A DNA stretch of 64,000 nucleotides, from positions 124,001 to 188,000 of the forward strand of contig JAGMUV010000024.1 in NCBI GenBank assembly GCA_020744425.1, read 5' to 3'. The notes beneath the pieces were generated by a model that had not been told where the DNA came from, did no database searches, and saw nothing but the letters and a program-made list of their open reading frames with translations. Made by a program: the position numbers and the translations under genes. This document shows, in pieces, positions 12,026 to 23,918 of this stretch. This stretch comes from Dactylonectria macrodidyma (taxonomy: Eukaryota > Ascomycota > Sordariomycetes > Hypocreales > Nectriaceae). Positions within the stretch are counted from its first letter, which is position 1, and the number at the start of each line of letters is the position of its first letter.

Positions 12026-12749
12026 GGATGTTGACATGCACGATTAAAATGGATCTCTGCGTTGCGCCTCAGTAGCTCAGAATCAGTCTTACATCATGTT
12101 CGCCTCATCGTCGGTCCGTACACACACAAAGACGGATAGATTCACATCTGGCGGCGGCCTTCAGTGTCGGTTCGAATTATGACACGGCCGGAAAGGGTGT
12201 TGCTAATCACCAACAGCTAAAAACCCTCTGCTCCAACCCTCAAGGGCTTTCAAGAGCCGAGATCCTCACAGAGCACTCCATCATCACACAATGGGCTTGG
12301 GTCTTGACATGATTCGGTCCTTGCTCTAAATACCTAGTTGTGATGGAGAGAAAGAGGATGAGATCATGAAGGAGGGAAATAATGTTGTACATGAATAATG
12401 AACTGTAAAACTGTCCTTGATTGTTCATATCATCTTTGTTCGTGTGCTTTCATCGCTCCTTTCTCACTAAGATCGCTCGTCCTTGCTCATCACAACAAAC
12501 GACCGAGAAGGACCCGTCTTCACGCCAGAATCATAAGACGATTCAGCACAGTTTTCAAGTTTCAATGACAAGGCTGTAAAGCGATTCAAGGATAAAATCT
12601 ATTTGACAGCTGCTGACCATCGGGACCTGTGCCAAAGGCTTGACCGCCACCGCCCAGCATCGAAACCTGCCGTGCAAGTGATTGCAACACCACCCGCAAC
12701 CGCCACACGGAAGCACAACCCCGACTCTGCGGCAACAACCTATCTCCTC
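12026..12749. other. Intergenic, convergent 3' ends
   Basis: Between the Fta4-like and P450 stop codons. The DNA is AT-richer with several AATAAA-like and TGTA-rich stretches (for example around 12385-12425), as expected for two facing 3' untranslated regions. No gene is seen. Confidence 0.6.
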
Positions 12750-14639
12750 TCATCGCTTGACCGGCTTCAGTCGGCAGGTCAGGGGCGGCTTATTCCATGT
12801 GTTGAAGGCAATCACGCGATGCAAGTCGCCGCTGGGATCCCATACATCCTCGGCGTCCGGGCTGTCGAGATCAGCTCTCTCCACGTCGTAGTGCCACAAC
12901 AGGCTCCCGAGAATCAGTCGCAGCTCCAGGTAGCTCATGTGCTTGCCGATGCACCCGCGGGGACCCAGGGAAAAGGGCTGGCTCGCCTCCCGCTTCTCGT
13001 CAGCGTACGCCGGATCCGTCCACCGCTCCGGGATGAACTCGTCGGGCCGGCGGAAGTTGAGCGGCGAGTGCGTCGCGGCCCAGCTGTGGCAGGACACAGT
13101 GACGCCGCCGGGGAGGAACTCGCCGGCCACCGTGTCGCCGTGCTCCGGGACCGTCCGCGTCAGGCCCGTGGGCACCGGCGGGAAGATGCGAAGCGCCTCG
13201 TCGATGCACGAGTTCATGTACGGCAGGCCCTGCAGCCCTTGCGAGTCCATGTCCGAGGCTGACGCGAAGGCGGACCGGATCTCCTCCGTCAGCTTCTTGT
13301 ACGCGTGGGGGGTGCGGAGGAGCCACATGAGCAGGCCGGAGAGCAGCGAGGCCGTCGTCTCGGACCCGGCCACGATGAACAGCGCCGAGTTGAGGATGAT
13401 TTCGTTTTGCGAGACGCCTCCCTTTTCGTTCTGTCGGAGGATGTAGTAGAGAAAGTCACGGTGTTCTCTCCGCAGCCCTTCCTCGATGCGCCTGTTCCAA
13501 TGTCAGCTCTCCATCAACACTATTGCGGAGGATAATCATACTTGAGACATTTCTCCGTGCTCAGCTCCAGGTGCTGGTAGCGCTTCTGGCGCAGATCAGA
13601 CGGTATAAAGGCGCATAGCAGCTTCTGCATGGCGCTGCCCGTCTTGAACATGCGTCGCGTGGCCTGCTCGTAGGCGCCGGCCTTGATGGTCTGCGTGATG
13701 AGGGAAACCCACGCGTGGAAGACGCCGTCCTTGAGGCAGCCAAAGGGCTCGCCAAAAGCCATGTCGCCGATGATGTCAAAGGTGGTGAAGTCTGCTCAAT
13801 ACGGGTCAGCAATGGATAAGTCGAGGAGTGGGAAGACGCACTGAACCAGTCGCACATGTTGACGGGTCTTCCCGTAGCCGCAAACGGTTTCATCTTTTCG
13901 ATGAGCAGATCTACGTAACCCCGAATGATACTCTCCTGCTCGAGAAGAGCCCGCTGGCTAAAGGCGTGGGAGAGCGCGCGGCGTTGGCGGGAGTGGTCAT
14001 CGTCGCCTGCCATGGTCAGAGTCGTAGCCCCGGGGAGATCCTGTACGGAGCCAACACTAGCAACCTGAAGTTAGTACTGTGCCATGGTATTCAGCTGGGA
14101 AGTTGAGAGGGTAGTTACTGGATGGCTTTGTTGCCGAGTTAGCAATGGCTAGTTGGACAAAAGGGGGGGATGCCAACTCACGATCCTTGTGAAACTGCGG
14201 GTGGCCCTGTCTATGGCCATAAATATCCTTCCAGGCTTGCGGGTCGGTGAATGTCAGCTCATTAGGCATGGTCCGCACAATAGGGCCATATTTGAGATGG
14301 AGCTGGTGCACATCAAAGGGCCATCGTCCGCGAAAGAGACCCCAGATGCTGTAGACCTAGAACGTGTGTTAGTTGGTCAAGGCACTAGGTGGAGCTGAAA
14401 ACCAACTTACTGGCGAAATGCGGGCAAGCAACGGGCCGGGATACTTTGCCAGGGGGTGGAAGTATAGGTTGTAGATACAGACGGCAACCAGATATACACC
14501 AAACTAGGGGTTTGTTAGTGAGACATGACCCAACACACATGTAAGTACCCAAGACCGAGCGATAGGAATTATGTACCAAAGCCACAAAACCCAAGGCAAC
14601 AGTGCCAAGGTTTGTAAAAAGATACTCGACGGCACCCAT
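12750..14639 (-). CDS. Cytochrome P450 monooxygenase, seven exons with a 7-nt microexon
   Basis: Minus-strand exons are 14639-14577, 14503-14411, 14356-14182, 14125-14119, 14056-13842, 13791-13542 and 13491-12750; the product has 514 residues. It is a membrane-anchored class II P450 that would hydroxylate a small lipophilic substrate using a reductase partner. The N-terminus has a hydrophobic anchor followed by [17 protein letters not shown] hinge (here [13 protein letters not shown]). The I-helix has AGSETTA, the K-helix EALRIFPP, and the heme loop [11 protein letters not shown] with Cys448. The overall pattern ([13 protein letters not shown]...[10 protein letters not shown]) matches the large fungal benzoate-hydroxylase/isotrichodermin-hydroxylase-like group. 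The fourth exon is only 7 nt, yet both flanking introns (56 and 62 nt) have perfect branch points (GCTAAC, TACTAAC). Without it the frame breaks. Substrate is unknown and no metabolite cluster genes adjoin. Confidence 0.92.
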
Positions 14640-17293
14640 AACTGCTCGCGTTGTCACTTTTCACTACTACTGCAATTCCAGTGTTGAAGAGAGGACATGG
14701 TTTCGGAAGAAGAGTTCATGGCTCTCGCTCGCGCTGAAATAATAGTATCCAGGTGTGCTGACCTGCACACTAGAGGCAAAGACCCGCACTACGAAGTGGG
14801 AGAGACAGGCGCGTGTGGCCAGTGACGTTTTGCGGATATCCATTTCCGCGATCTGTGAGCGGTGCTAGAGCCGGACTGGAGAGGGGGAAATTCTTGGGAA
14901 GAAGGAGTGAGGCGGGGAACGGCAGGAAGACGGGTTCCGGTGTTGAGGGGGATGATAAATAGTATGGAATGAAGAGTTTATAGTGGGGGTAGAAAGTGAA
15001 GCTCTCGTGAATGATTGGCTTTGGTATGGGAGAGGGCAAACTCTGGGGTTAGGCACTCGGCACGAGAATGGGAGAGCTTACTGGCCGATGCTAGGGAAGC
15101 GGTAAGGGCTTGATGAACAAATGGTGCACATAAGACTTCTGTGACTATATTTTTTATACTCTGTGATTGTTTTCCTTTGTTGGTTAATGTTCTGATTCAG
15201 GTCGGCCTTTGAAGTTGTGGAGTGCGAGAAATTGGTACGAAGCGAGGGCAGAAACGTCGCAAAGACTGACATAGACGGACTAAAGCGCCCAATAAGTTAC
15301 ATGTACCACACAGCAACCAATTAGTACCCATATGCGGATTTTACATTGCTACATGCGAGAGTTGTTGTTCCGACCCCCTCGTTCTCATGACTTAACGACA
15401 AGACACCATGCATTGTGGCCTACCCTAGACCACGCAACGAGCTGACGACGCCAGTACCAGAACTACCACACAATACCACAGGGTGGTCAGCATCGCATTC
15501 GCTTCCTGCCTTCCATGTCGGCCCTTGCCTATTTGAAATAGCATGCGATGGGAATAAAGTGAGTGTCCGCGTCATCCATATGAAATGGAAATACAGGGTT
15601 TCTAGCCGGGACTAGTCCGGGGGCGTCGGCACTGACATGTGTTCAGAGCATAGTACAGTGTGTATATCTGAATTGTCATGAATTGTGGCTGCTCAATGAC
15701 CCAATCTCTCGGGAATGAAGCCCAAAACACGACCGCCAGTTTATCAGTCCGAGCAGCCAAGCCTAGGCTAGAACCCGTTCTCAGCCTCTAGGCGTGGAGC
15801 TTTCCCGTGGCGCCGGCGCCTCCCACAAATGAAGGGTCCCCCCCGGCTGCATCCTGTCCAATCCCAAGGCCGCCATAGCGAGGAAATCTTGGGCTTGCAG
15901 TTTGAAGCACGTAGCGGGCGGTGGTCTAGTTGGCGCCCCCCTTCCCCTCTCTAATAAACTCGCACTCGGATCCGCTTAAGATGCTGGGATGGTTGTGACA
16001 CAAACAGGTATTCGTAAATGAAGAAATAGAGAGGGGAAATTCACTGGTTGGCTCTGCGGGCGAGGCAGACGTCGTCTCTGGATTCCATTTGTTCTTCGGG
16101 TGCGATTGTGCTGCCGTCGTGTTGCATTGCATGCGATACCTGTGCCATAAGGCTGAATTATATGCGGTAATCGGGTGATTTCCCCAGACCCTCGTGATGC
16201 CCACGGCCAGGGGGGGTAAAGCTCACCCTGGAACATGGATTTGCTGATGAACCAGGAGTTTGGTCCATTTTCGTTTTCCGAGGGATGGCTTCGGGAGAAC
16301 GAATAAACGGTCGACAAGCTAGGATGTTGGCGAGAAACGATGCCAGGTTGCCCAAGAGGAACTAGTTAAAAACAAGGCCAGCAACTTGCACCGACAAAAA
16401 CTCGCTTCCTCGACGAATTGGCTGTCATGGCGCAGGTTGCGAAAAACGGCGCCAACGAAAATGTCCACAACACCAAGACGGCATCCCGCCAAGACGCAAG
16501 CGTCCGCCCAGCCCTGCCACCCGTTTCTTGGAGGACGTGATGAGCCACTGCTTTCTGGTACTATAGGCGGTGATAAGCATGAACGAGGATGGAAGGACGC
16601 ATAAGAGAGGCACGGGCTGTCAACACGCGGCCTGGGGAAAGCCACAGTTCGTACAATGTAGCAGTGACTCTCGAATAAGGCCCAAGGTTGTGTTGATCCT
16701 AAACATGGCAGCACAAAGCGAGTGATATTCGCCTCCACAACGCTACTCCCCCCCCCCCCCTCTACACCACATTTTACCTATGCGTCTTTGTTCTTTGTTC
16801 TTAGGCAGATGTACGGATTGCAGTACGTGGTACATCCACACGTGGCTGACCGGACCGTGTGGCAAGTTGGCGAGAAACTGGGGAAACCTGATCGCTGAAC
16901 CTGGAACCTGGACTCGGGAACTTCATAAACGGTACACCTGTCCCCATTGTTTCTGTGTTTGCTCGTGGGACACTGAATCACTGACAGCTATTCGAATTCC
17001 CCACCTCCTTAATCTGCTCTTCGTATTTGGTCTTCTGAACCTTGCACCTTCATCCCTCTTGTCGACGAGCTGAATAGCTTCCCTATATCACGAAAGTCGA
17101 CTATTCACATCAACTCGCATTAAGCTGACCGCCCCATCGCGCTGGACTCGCTCTGAGAGCACAAGGCAGTTTCGCCTTCTGCAACAACTCGACAACTCAC
17201 AATACACAATACCAACTGACCTCGACTTTTACCCGAGTGATTTCCGCCGTTACCCATCCTTCCCCGAATCATCGCCATACCCTCAACTCAACC
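14640..17293. other. Intergenic, divergent promoters
   Basis: This 2.65-kb region lies between the P450 (minus) and the carotenoid oxygenase (plus). Small open frames exist on the minus strand at 15.9-16.7 kb, including a possible two-exon frame around 16158-16355, but none shows a recognisable domain. A C13 run occurs at 16748-16760. CT-rich and CAATAC-rich sequence just before 17294 looks like the oxygenase 5' leader. Confidence 0.55.
16748..16760 (+). repeat. C13 homopolymer
   Basis: Thirteen consecutive C lie in intergenic DNA upstream of the carotenoid oxygenase gene. Confidence 0.85.
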
Positions 17294-19089
17294 ATGGCCG
17301 TCAATGGCACCGGCACCTTCCACCGCACCCGTCTCGACGAGGACGAGGACGTGGCCAGCATCTCGAGGAACATCCTCGCCGAGTCCTGGAAAGACTGGCC
17401 CAATGAAGCTGCTGTGAGTGTTGCACCCGTCCTGTTGTGTTGCCCCCCTGCTCGTATTACCCCGTCGTCTGACCATGACTAATTCTACTACTACAGTTTG
17501 ACAACCTCGAGGAGCATCGCGGCCCTATCCCTCTCAAGGTTGTAGGAGACATCCCGGCCTGGGCTGCCGGCGTCCTCTACCGCACAGGGCCTGGCCAGAG
17601 CCGCGTTGACGATACGGCCAAGGGCACGCACTACGTCAGCCACTGGTTCGACGGCTTCGCTCAGACGCACCGCTTCGATATTGACGGGCCCAGCACTCCT
17701 AACGGGAAGACGACCGTCACATACTCGTCCCGCCGCCAGTCGGACAACTACGTGGCCCGCGTCAAGAAGAAGGGCTGGCGCTCCGGAATCTCGTTTGGCC
17801 AGAGGGCCGACCCGTGCGTGGGCCTGTTCGCCAAGGTCATGAGCGTCTTTGAGCCCAAGATAACGACGTTCAACGTCACTGTGCAACCCAACGTGCCCGG
17901 CATGCCGGCCGAGAAGTTGGGTCATCGTACCGGCGTGAAGAACCTCTACATCGGCACTGATGTGGGCGCCGCGATGCGCGTGAACCCAACATCGTTGGAA
18001 CCGCTCGGCCCGGCTGCCCAGTCGGCCTTCCACCGGGATCTCAAGGGGCGGATGTCTAGTGCGCACGCCCAGCGAGACCCGGAGAACGGCGACCTGTTCA
18101 ACTTCAACCTCGACTTTGGCCGCGTGCCGACGTACCGCATCTTCCGCGTCAACGCCGCCTCGGGTAAGACGGACATCCTGGCCACCGTCGCCGAGCCCGG
18201 CCTGCCCGCCGCCTACATCCACAGCTTCTTCCTGACGGCCAACTTCGTCGTGCTGTGCGTGCCGTCCTCGCACTTGCAGTGGAGCGGCCTCGGCATCGTG
18301 TGGCACCGCAATATCCTCGACGCCCTGGAGCCGTTTGACGAAGCGAAGCGATGCCGATGGATCGTCGTCGACAGAAGGCACGGAAAGGGGGTTGTGGCAC
18401 GCTTCTCGACGCCGGCGGCTTTCTTCTTCCACAGCGTCAACTCGTTTGAGAAGACGTCGACGGGCGAAAAGGGGGACAAGGTGACGGAGCTCTTCCTCGA
18501 CTACGTCGAGTACGCCAACTTTGACATCATCAAGGGGTTCTACTACGACGTCATCCTCAACCGCAAAGATGCCGCAAAGGAGTTTTGGACCAAGGGCGAG
18601 CGGACAACGAAGGCGGCGCCGCGTTTCGTCCGATACAAGTTCACCATGCCGAAGCCCGGCTTCCCCCCGGACATGACGTATTCAGCAACAGCAGAAAAAG
18701 TGCTGACGATCCGGAACCCGCACGCGGGCGACCTACCGACGATACACCCTTCGAAGCTGGGGAAGCCGTACCGGTACGCGTACAGTACGGCGAACCGGGG
18801 CCTCAACACACTGTTGGACGCGCTGGTGAAGACGGACGTGGAGACGACGTCGGCGGTGCTGTGGACCGGTCCGCGGGGCCACATGCCTGGCGAGCCTATC
18901 TTCGTACCACGGCCGGGCGGGACGGCCGAGGACGACGGCGTAGTGTTGAGTGTCGTCGTCGACAGTGTCTCGTCGAGCGCTTACCTGTTGTGTCTGGACG
19001 CAGCGACTATGCTTGAGATCGGCAGGGCTGAGGTGGACTTTGCGCTTCCCATGGGCTTCCACGGGGCGCACGTTGCTGCGTCTGCGTGA
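17294..19089 (+). CDS. Carotenoid cleavage oxygenase (RPE65/CarT-like)
   Basis: Exons 17294-17413 and 17497-19089 (intron 83 nt, phase 0) encode 570 residues. The protein belongs to the non-heme iron carotenoid/apocarotenoid oxygenase family, which splits conjugated double bonds with O2. All four iron-ligand histidines of the seven-bladed propeller are visible in order: His230 (SSAHAQRDPENGDLFN), His282 (AAYIHSFFLTANFVVL), His352 (AFFFHSVNSFE) and His562 (PMGFHGAH). The N-terminal motif GVLYRTGPGQSRV and HWFDGFAQTHRF are typical of the fungal torulene-dioxygenase branch (CarT/CAO-2), which makes the neurosporaxanthin precursor; the retinal-forming CarX branch is an alternative. There is no signal peptide. 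No phytoene synthase or desaturase gene lies nearby, so the link to carotenoid synthesis is by family only. Confidence 0.9.
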
Positions 19090-20781
19090 GGGAGAGACGA
19101 TGATGATGATACCCCGAGTTGAGAATGGCTGAGGAGAAGCGAGTGACTGGAGTGAAGTGAACTGGACAAGCAGATGTGTTGGACAGGGGTGGACTGAAGG
19201 GATGATGTTAGTGACGAAGCGACTCTCCATGATTTCACCGCGCTTGTTCAACATGACGATGACGACTTCAAGGTATTAAGCAAGCGAACAACTTAACGAC
19301 AATTGAATATGTCTTGTATTTTTTCTGTAAACAGAATTCTGGGGCCAGGTTGAAGAAGAATTGCAATGCCGTGAGTTGAGCTAGACCGTTAGTGGGAATA
19401 TATCGTACGACTTTTGCAACACAAACGAGGCACAGCAGTCCCGTATCGTATCAGAGAGCCTCATCCAACCAAGCCATATGATACGACAGCACAATCTGCA
19501 AAGCAGAAAGCGACAAAACGGGAGAGCCCACCCCCGCAAAACGCCAACTCGATCTGATTCCCAAAATGCCGGGAGATCCTGGGGGGGGGGGGGGGTTTCT
19601 CTCAGGCACGCAAGGTACCCCGCGAAATGCAACCCAGGCCTAGAAATGGCCTGATCCCAAGCATGACACTGCACGGAACACCCCCCTCCCCCCTGGAATA
19701 AGAATAAGGTGAACTGCAGTGGGAAGACAACTAGGTCATGGCATCTCCTCGGTGAAGGAGCCCTTGCTTGCTGTGGGGTGATTGATAAGGGGGCTTGTAA
19801 GTCGCCAGAGCGGCGTGGATGAAATGGCACGGTGGTGATGTTACGCGAGAGACACTTGATTGGCCGCGTCCTCATCCCCTTTTCAGAAAAGCCCATGACG
19901 TCCTAGGGTCGCGGGTGGCGAAATGCCAGCTGAGGGGTGGTGGGCGCAGAAAAAGAGCGTCATGTCGTCATCCAGCCCCGGTGTCATGATGTTGTCTCCA
20001 GACGAACCACGTGCTTTTTTCGAGGCGACGAGGGGTGAATAACGGCGGGGGATGAATCCCGCCAGCTGGAGGAGATTGATAACGCGCCATATCAATCAGC
20101 TTTGGAGCGCCCGTGCGTTGGAGTGGTTCGTAGGGAACGGGGGGATGGGCGATGGCGAGGAGGAGACGGTGTATCGCGTTTGCGGGAGGGGGGCTCATGT
20201 CTGCAGACTCATACTCGGATGAGACGGTTGTGACTGGAGATAACCTCGTCGATACCTGCTACGTGACAACCTTCAGAAGTACCCTCCCTCTTATCATTCA
20301 CTGGTCACCAGTTAGTCACACATAAGCACGGCCCCGGAGCTACATCATCAAATCTGCTTAGAACAGAAAACACTTTCTCATTCAGTGCATGCCTAATGGT
20401 TACAGTTCATTCAAACACCCCGTCCCCTTTCTTCTTCCCATGACCACCCCCGTTCCTCTCTGAAAAACGACCCGTTGTGATCAATAAAAAACACCCTGTA
20501 CTCCCAAAACTGTCCCGTCAGAGACAAGAGAAAAATGACCAAGTATGGCGTCAAGGGGCGTGTAGTGGCGATTGGCCGGGGCACGCTTCAACCAGTCTCA
20601 TAATTCCGTAGGTGATGACCTATCCCGTGTGCGGTTCTCCCGCGTTGTCTTTCTTTTTTAAAGTTCCAGCCCCAGTAAGGGTATCGTTGCCGTCTGGTAT
20701 CCCGGTTATGTGTTGTGATGTGATGATGGTCGTAGTTTTTGCGCTGTGTTGTGCGAAATGGGTGAGCGGGTTTAGCGCCCT
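19090..20781. other. Intergenic, convergent 3' ends
   Basis: This 1.7-kb region lies between the carotenoid oxygenase and Isu1 stop codons. It contains a G15 run (19581-19595) and no recognisable gene. A long minus-strand open frame at 19381-19896 passes through the homopolymer and has no domain signal. Confidence 0.6.
19581..19595 (+). repeat. G15 homopolymer
   Basis: Fifteen consecutive G lie in intergenic DNA. Confidence 0.85.
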
Positions 20782-21451
20782 TTACGCAGCAGCGACAGAA
20801 GCCTCGGCAACGGGCATCTTCAGGCCGGTGCCATCCAGGCTGGTGGCCTTGACCTTGGGGTTCTTGGTGTAGTAATCTGAGATGGCTGACTTGATGGCAT
20901 CCTCAGCAAGCATTGAGCAGTGGACTATATATCGTGAGAAAGACACAGGTTAGTCACAGGCTTCACTATGAGATATCTGGGACTGCGGCAATTGCGCAGG
21001 TGGATGAGATGAGGGACATACGCTTGACGGGGGGGAGGCAGAGCTCCTTGGCAATCTCGGTGTTCTTGACCTTACCGGCCTCGTCGAGGCTCATGCCGCG
21101 GACGAGCTCGGTGAGGTAGCTGCTGGAGGCGATGGCAGAGCCGCAGCCGAAGGTCTTGAACTTGACGTCGGAGATCTTGTTGGTCTCCGGGTCGACGCGG
21201 ATCTGCAGCTTCATGACGTCGCCGCAGGCCGGGGCGCCGACGAGCCCCGTGCCGACGTCGAGGTCCTTCTTGTTCATGGACCCGACGTTGCGAGGCCGCG
21301 AGTAGTGGTCGAGCACCTTCTCGTGGTAGGCGCGCGAGGCGTTGACGGCGACGGCGGGAGCGAGCTGGCGCGCGGGCAGCAGCGAGGGCCGGGCGAGGGG
21401 CGCAGCGAGGGCGGCTCGCCGCGAGATGACTCGGAGTCCTTGGGAGAACAT
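20782..21451 (-). CDS. isu1: Mitochondrial iron-sulfur cluster scaffold Isu1
   Basis: Minus-strand exons are 21451-21022 and 20924-20782 (intron 97 nt, phase 1), encoding 190 residues. It is the NifU/IscU-type scaffold on which [2Fe-2S] clusters are assembled in the mitochondrial matrix before Hsp70-assisted transfer. An Arg-rich, acid-free N-terminus (about residues 1-40, ending before AYHEKVLDHY) is a typical mitochondrial presequence. The three cluster-ligand cysteines are in APACGDVMK, KTFGCGSAIA and LHCSMLAED. The LPPVK motif, recognised by the dedicated Hsp70, is present and the intron falls directly after it, splitting the following Leu codon. The C-terminus ends in a short Ala-rich tail. 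The family is highly conserved and essential, so the identification is secure. Confidence 0.97.
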
Positions 21452-23918
21452 TGTGAATGTGAGTGAGAAGAGGTGTGGTGAGATGGGCGAGTAGCGGATG
21501 CGGAAGTGGAAGCCGAAGGGTGATATATCTCGATTCCGTTAGGGGATGGTTGCAGTAGGATCGAGAGTGCAAGGTCGACGATGGGCGGAAGACTAGGCAA
21601 GTTTGATAGAGTAAGTCGTCCAAATGTCGATGATGTTCGTGGTGGACGAAGATGCAAAAGAAGGAAAGATGGGAAATTCACAGGGCAGCGTGCGGAGGCG
21701 AGATAGGTAGCGGTAGTGTGTCTGCGTCTTCTGTTAAAGGCTGGGATGGGCGGCGATCCGGGCGTGGCACAAAAAATAGATGCGGGACTTGGCTCTTGGG
21801 GCAATGGATGGGCGATTTCGGCCAATGCATCACCGGGTCTCCGCCCCGTCCAATCAGCGAGCTCCGATTGCTCGGCCATTACGTCTTTGCTAGCTCGGTC
21901 CTCGGAGAAGACAGTGGGTGGCACCCCCGAACAAGGTATAGCGTTACTTTTGTTCTTCCTTCGCAAACTCGCTCCCTTCATTTTTTTTTTTTGGTGCGCT
22001 TTCATAGCGCTGGTGACACTTGCTCTGGCCCCTCTTTCAGGCCGGTTTTCCTGAGGAGTCGAGCGTGTCATTGGCTGGAACTAGAGGAAAGATGGGGGTT
22101 TTTGATGGGGGGGGAGCTGGTCGTCGTCGGCTCTGGGGACGACGCATCTGATAAGATGCTCGTGAGTGCACAATTAATAATATCATGTTCAGGTAGGGGA
22201 CGGTCGTGCTTGTTCCCTGTCGGCCTTTCTAGTCCGAGTCTAAAATCACAAATACCAAAAGAAATATTCGGGTCGACTGGAAATAAATTTAGTGAATTGC
22301 TGCTCTGCGACCATGTCTGCATCATCTCTCACAATCAGATTACTCCTGCTTTACATCATGTGACTTTGTGGCGCTCTCTGGCCAAGCTACCCCTCAACCA
22401 AGTCACGGCATTGCGTCTCCGAGCAAGGCCGAGGAAATCCTTCACCCAGATGCCGCATTATCTTATCGTTGCTATCTCCTTCAGTGCATATTCACTGTAT
22501 AGCAGCTCCATGTTCGCTTCACAGTCCGCGGCTCTTCCGCGGTCACGGAGTGGAACTCGATGAGCAAGGCCACCAAGACCTGTCCCGGCATGGGGGAACT
22601 TGGTAGGCCAGAACCGCGGAGGGTCCCCAGCTCGGTCAGAAATCACCGGCGGGCAATGCACGAGGTCCGCCGACGCGGCGGTTGAATTAAAAGACCGCCT
22701 CCGATGTTTTCTCGGACCATGACCCGAACTACAACATGTCTAGGTGTGCATCACGTAGTTGGCTATTCGTCATCCTTCACCCCCTTCACCGGGAAATAGT
22801 CCAGCAACTTCTCCCAATTCGCCGGTGCATAGACCGAAGTGACATAGGTACAGTAAGACATCATCCCAACGGGCATGCTTTCCTCGGGGATAAGTCGTCT
22901 CGGCTTCGGTCATGGCATGTCAGTGTCCCATGGCTCCGTGGACATACCCCATGCATCCATGGACCATTCCATAGATCTGTCCACCGACGACTCACTTTCG
23001 CTCTTGGTGTCAGACACGCTCCGTTCTTCCGTGATGTTTCTCCATGCTCCGTCTTTGATTGACTGGTTGGTTGTGCCATGTTAGCAGACAGGACCACGGC
23101 TCCGAATCCGACCACATCGGCACCAGCACTTGCTGCGACCGCCGAGGCCGGCTGGTCTGTCGCCCCGAGCTTTCGCTGTGCGAACTTGGCCCATCCCACG
23201 CATCCGGTGAGCTAGCGCGGTCATTCCAGCCGCGAGGTCTGGGAGGGAACTCGCTTGGGTATTTGATGCCTTAGTGCCTGGCAAGTTTACTAGCACCACG
23301 ACCCCGGATTCCGAGCTCAAGGCGAGCGAATGACGAATGGTTACCGCACAAAAACTATCAGAACGGGCGTAAGGGTCCCCGCAAGGTTGGGAAGCGGAGG
23401 CAAAGATTTGGAATTCACAAAAATGGGAATATCATTTCCCTTCTCAACCACATCATGATGATGATCCCAGTAAACTATCCTCGTGCACCTTGCCATTGCT
23501 TTGCAGGTTGGCAGGGTCAGCATGTTGGTTCAAATGAGGAGAACAAGCCTTGACGAGCAGGACAAGGTGACGGTGAGACTGATCGATTCGCATCGAGATC
23601 TTGCCGAGCCACATTAGCGCCACATGTGAACCCCTTGCGCCACATTCGATCCCGCATCAACAATTTGCCCCACCAGAAGTGTCAGTATGATCGCGGTGTG
23701 GCTTCTTATCCGCCTGGTTGTGGCGGTTGTGGCGGATAATGCCCCGCCTCCAACAAGCAGGCTCCAGTGACGTTTGTCGGACATCTTCCTTCACTGAAGC
23801 TGACGATGCTTCATTTCTAAGCAACCACCACTTCCTCGCAAGCATTTTCACCCTCGTATTTTGGCTTCATCTGACGGCCACGAAGAGGAGTAAAGCATCA
23901 GGCGTACAGCATCCAGCC
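21452..23918. other. Intergenic, divergent promoters
   Basis: This 2.5-kb region lies between Isu1 (minus) and Ubp14 (plus). Several overlapping open frames occur (21.3-22.6 kb), but they run antisense to Isu1 or change frame at T and G homopolymers and carry no domain. Nothing else is supported. Confidence 0.55.

Noticed and set aside
16158..16738. Possible small multi-exon gene on the minus strand
   Set aside because: Plausible splice signals exist, but the translated pieces match nothing I recognise and competing frames are equally open.
17491..18432. 313-codon frame antisense to the carotenoid oxygenase
   Set aside because: The plus strand has all four iron ligands in a full-length family protein; the antisense frame is a GC-driven shadow.
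19381..19896. 171-codon minus-strand frame
   Set aside because: It runs through a G15 homopolymer, has unusual composition and no recognisable motif.
21072..22071. Long minus-strand frames overlapping Isu1 and its promoter
   Set aside because: One is an out-of-frame shadow of Isu1; the other joins its signal region to promoter DNA without a domain.
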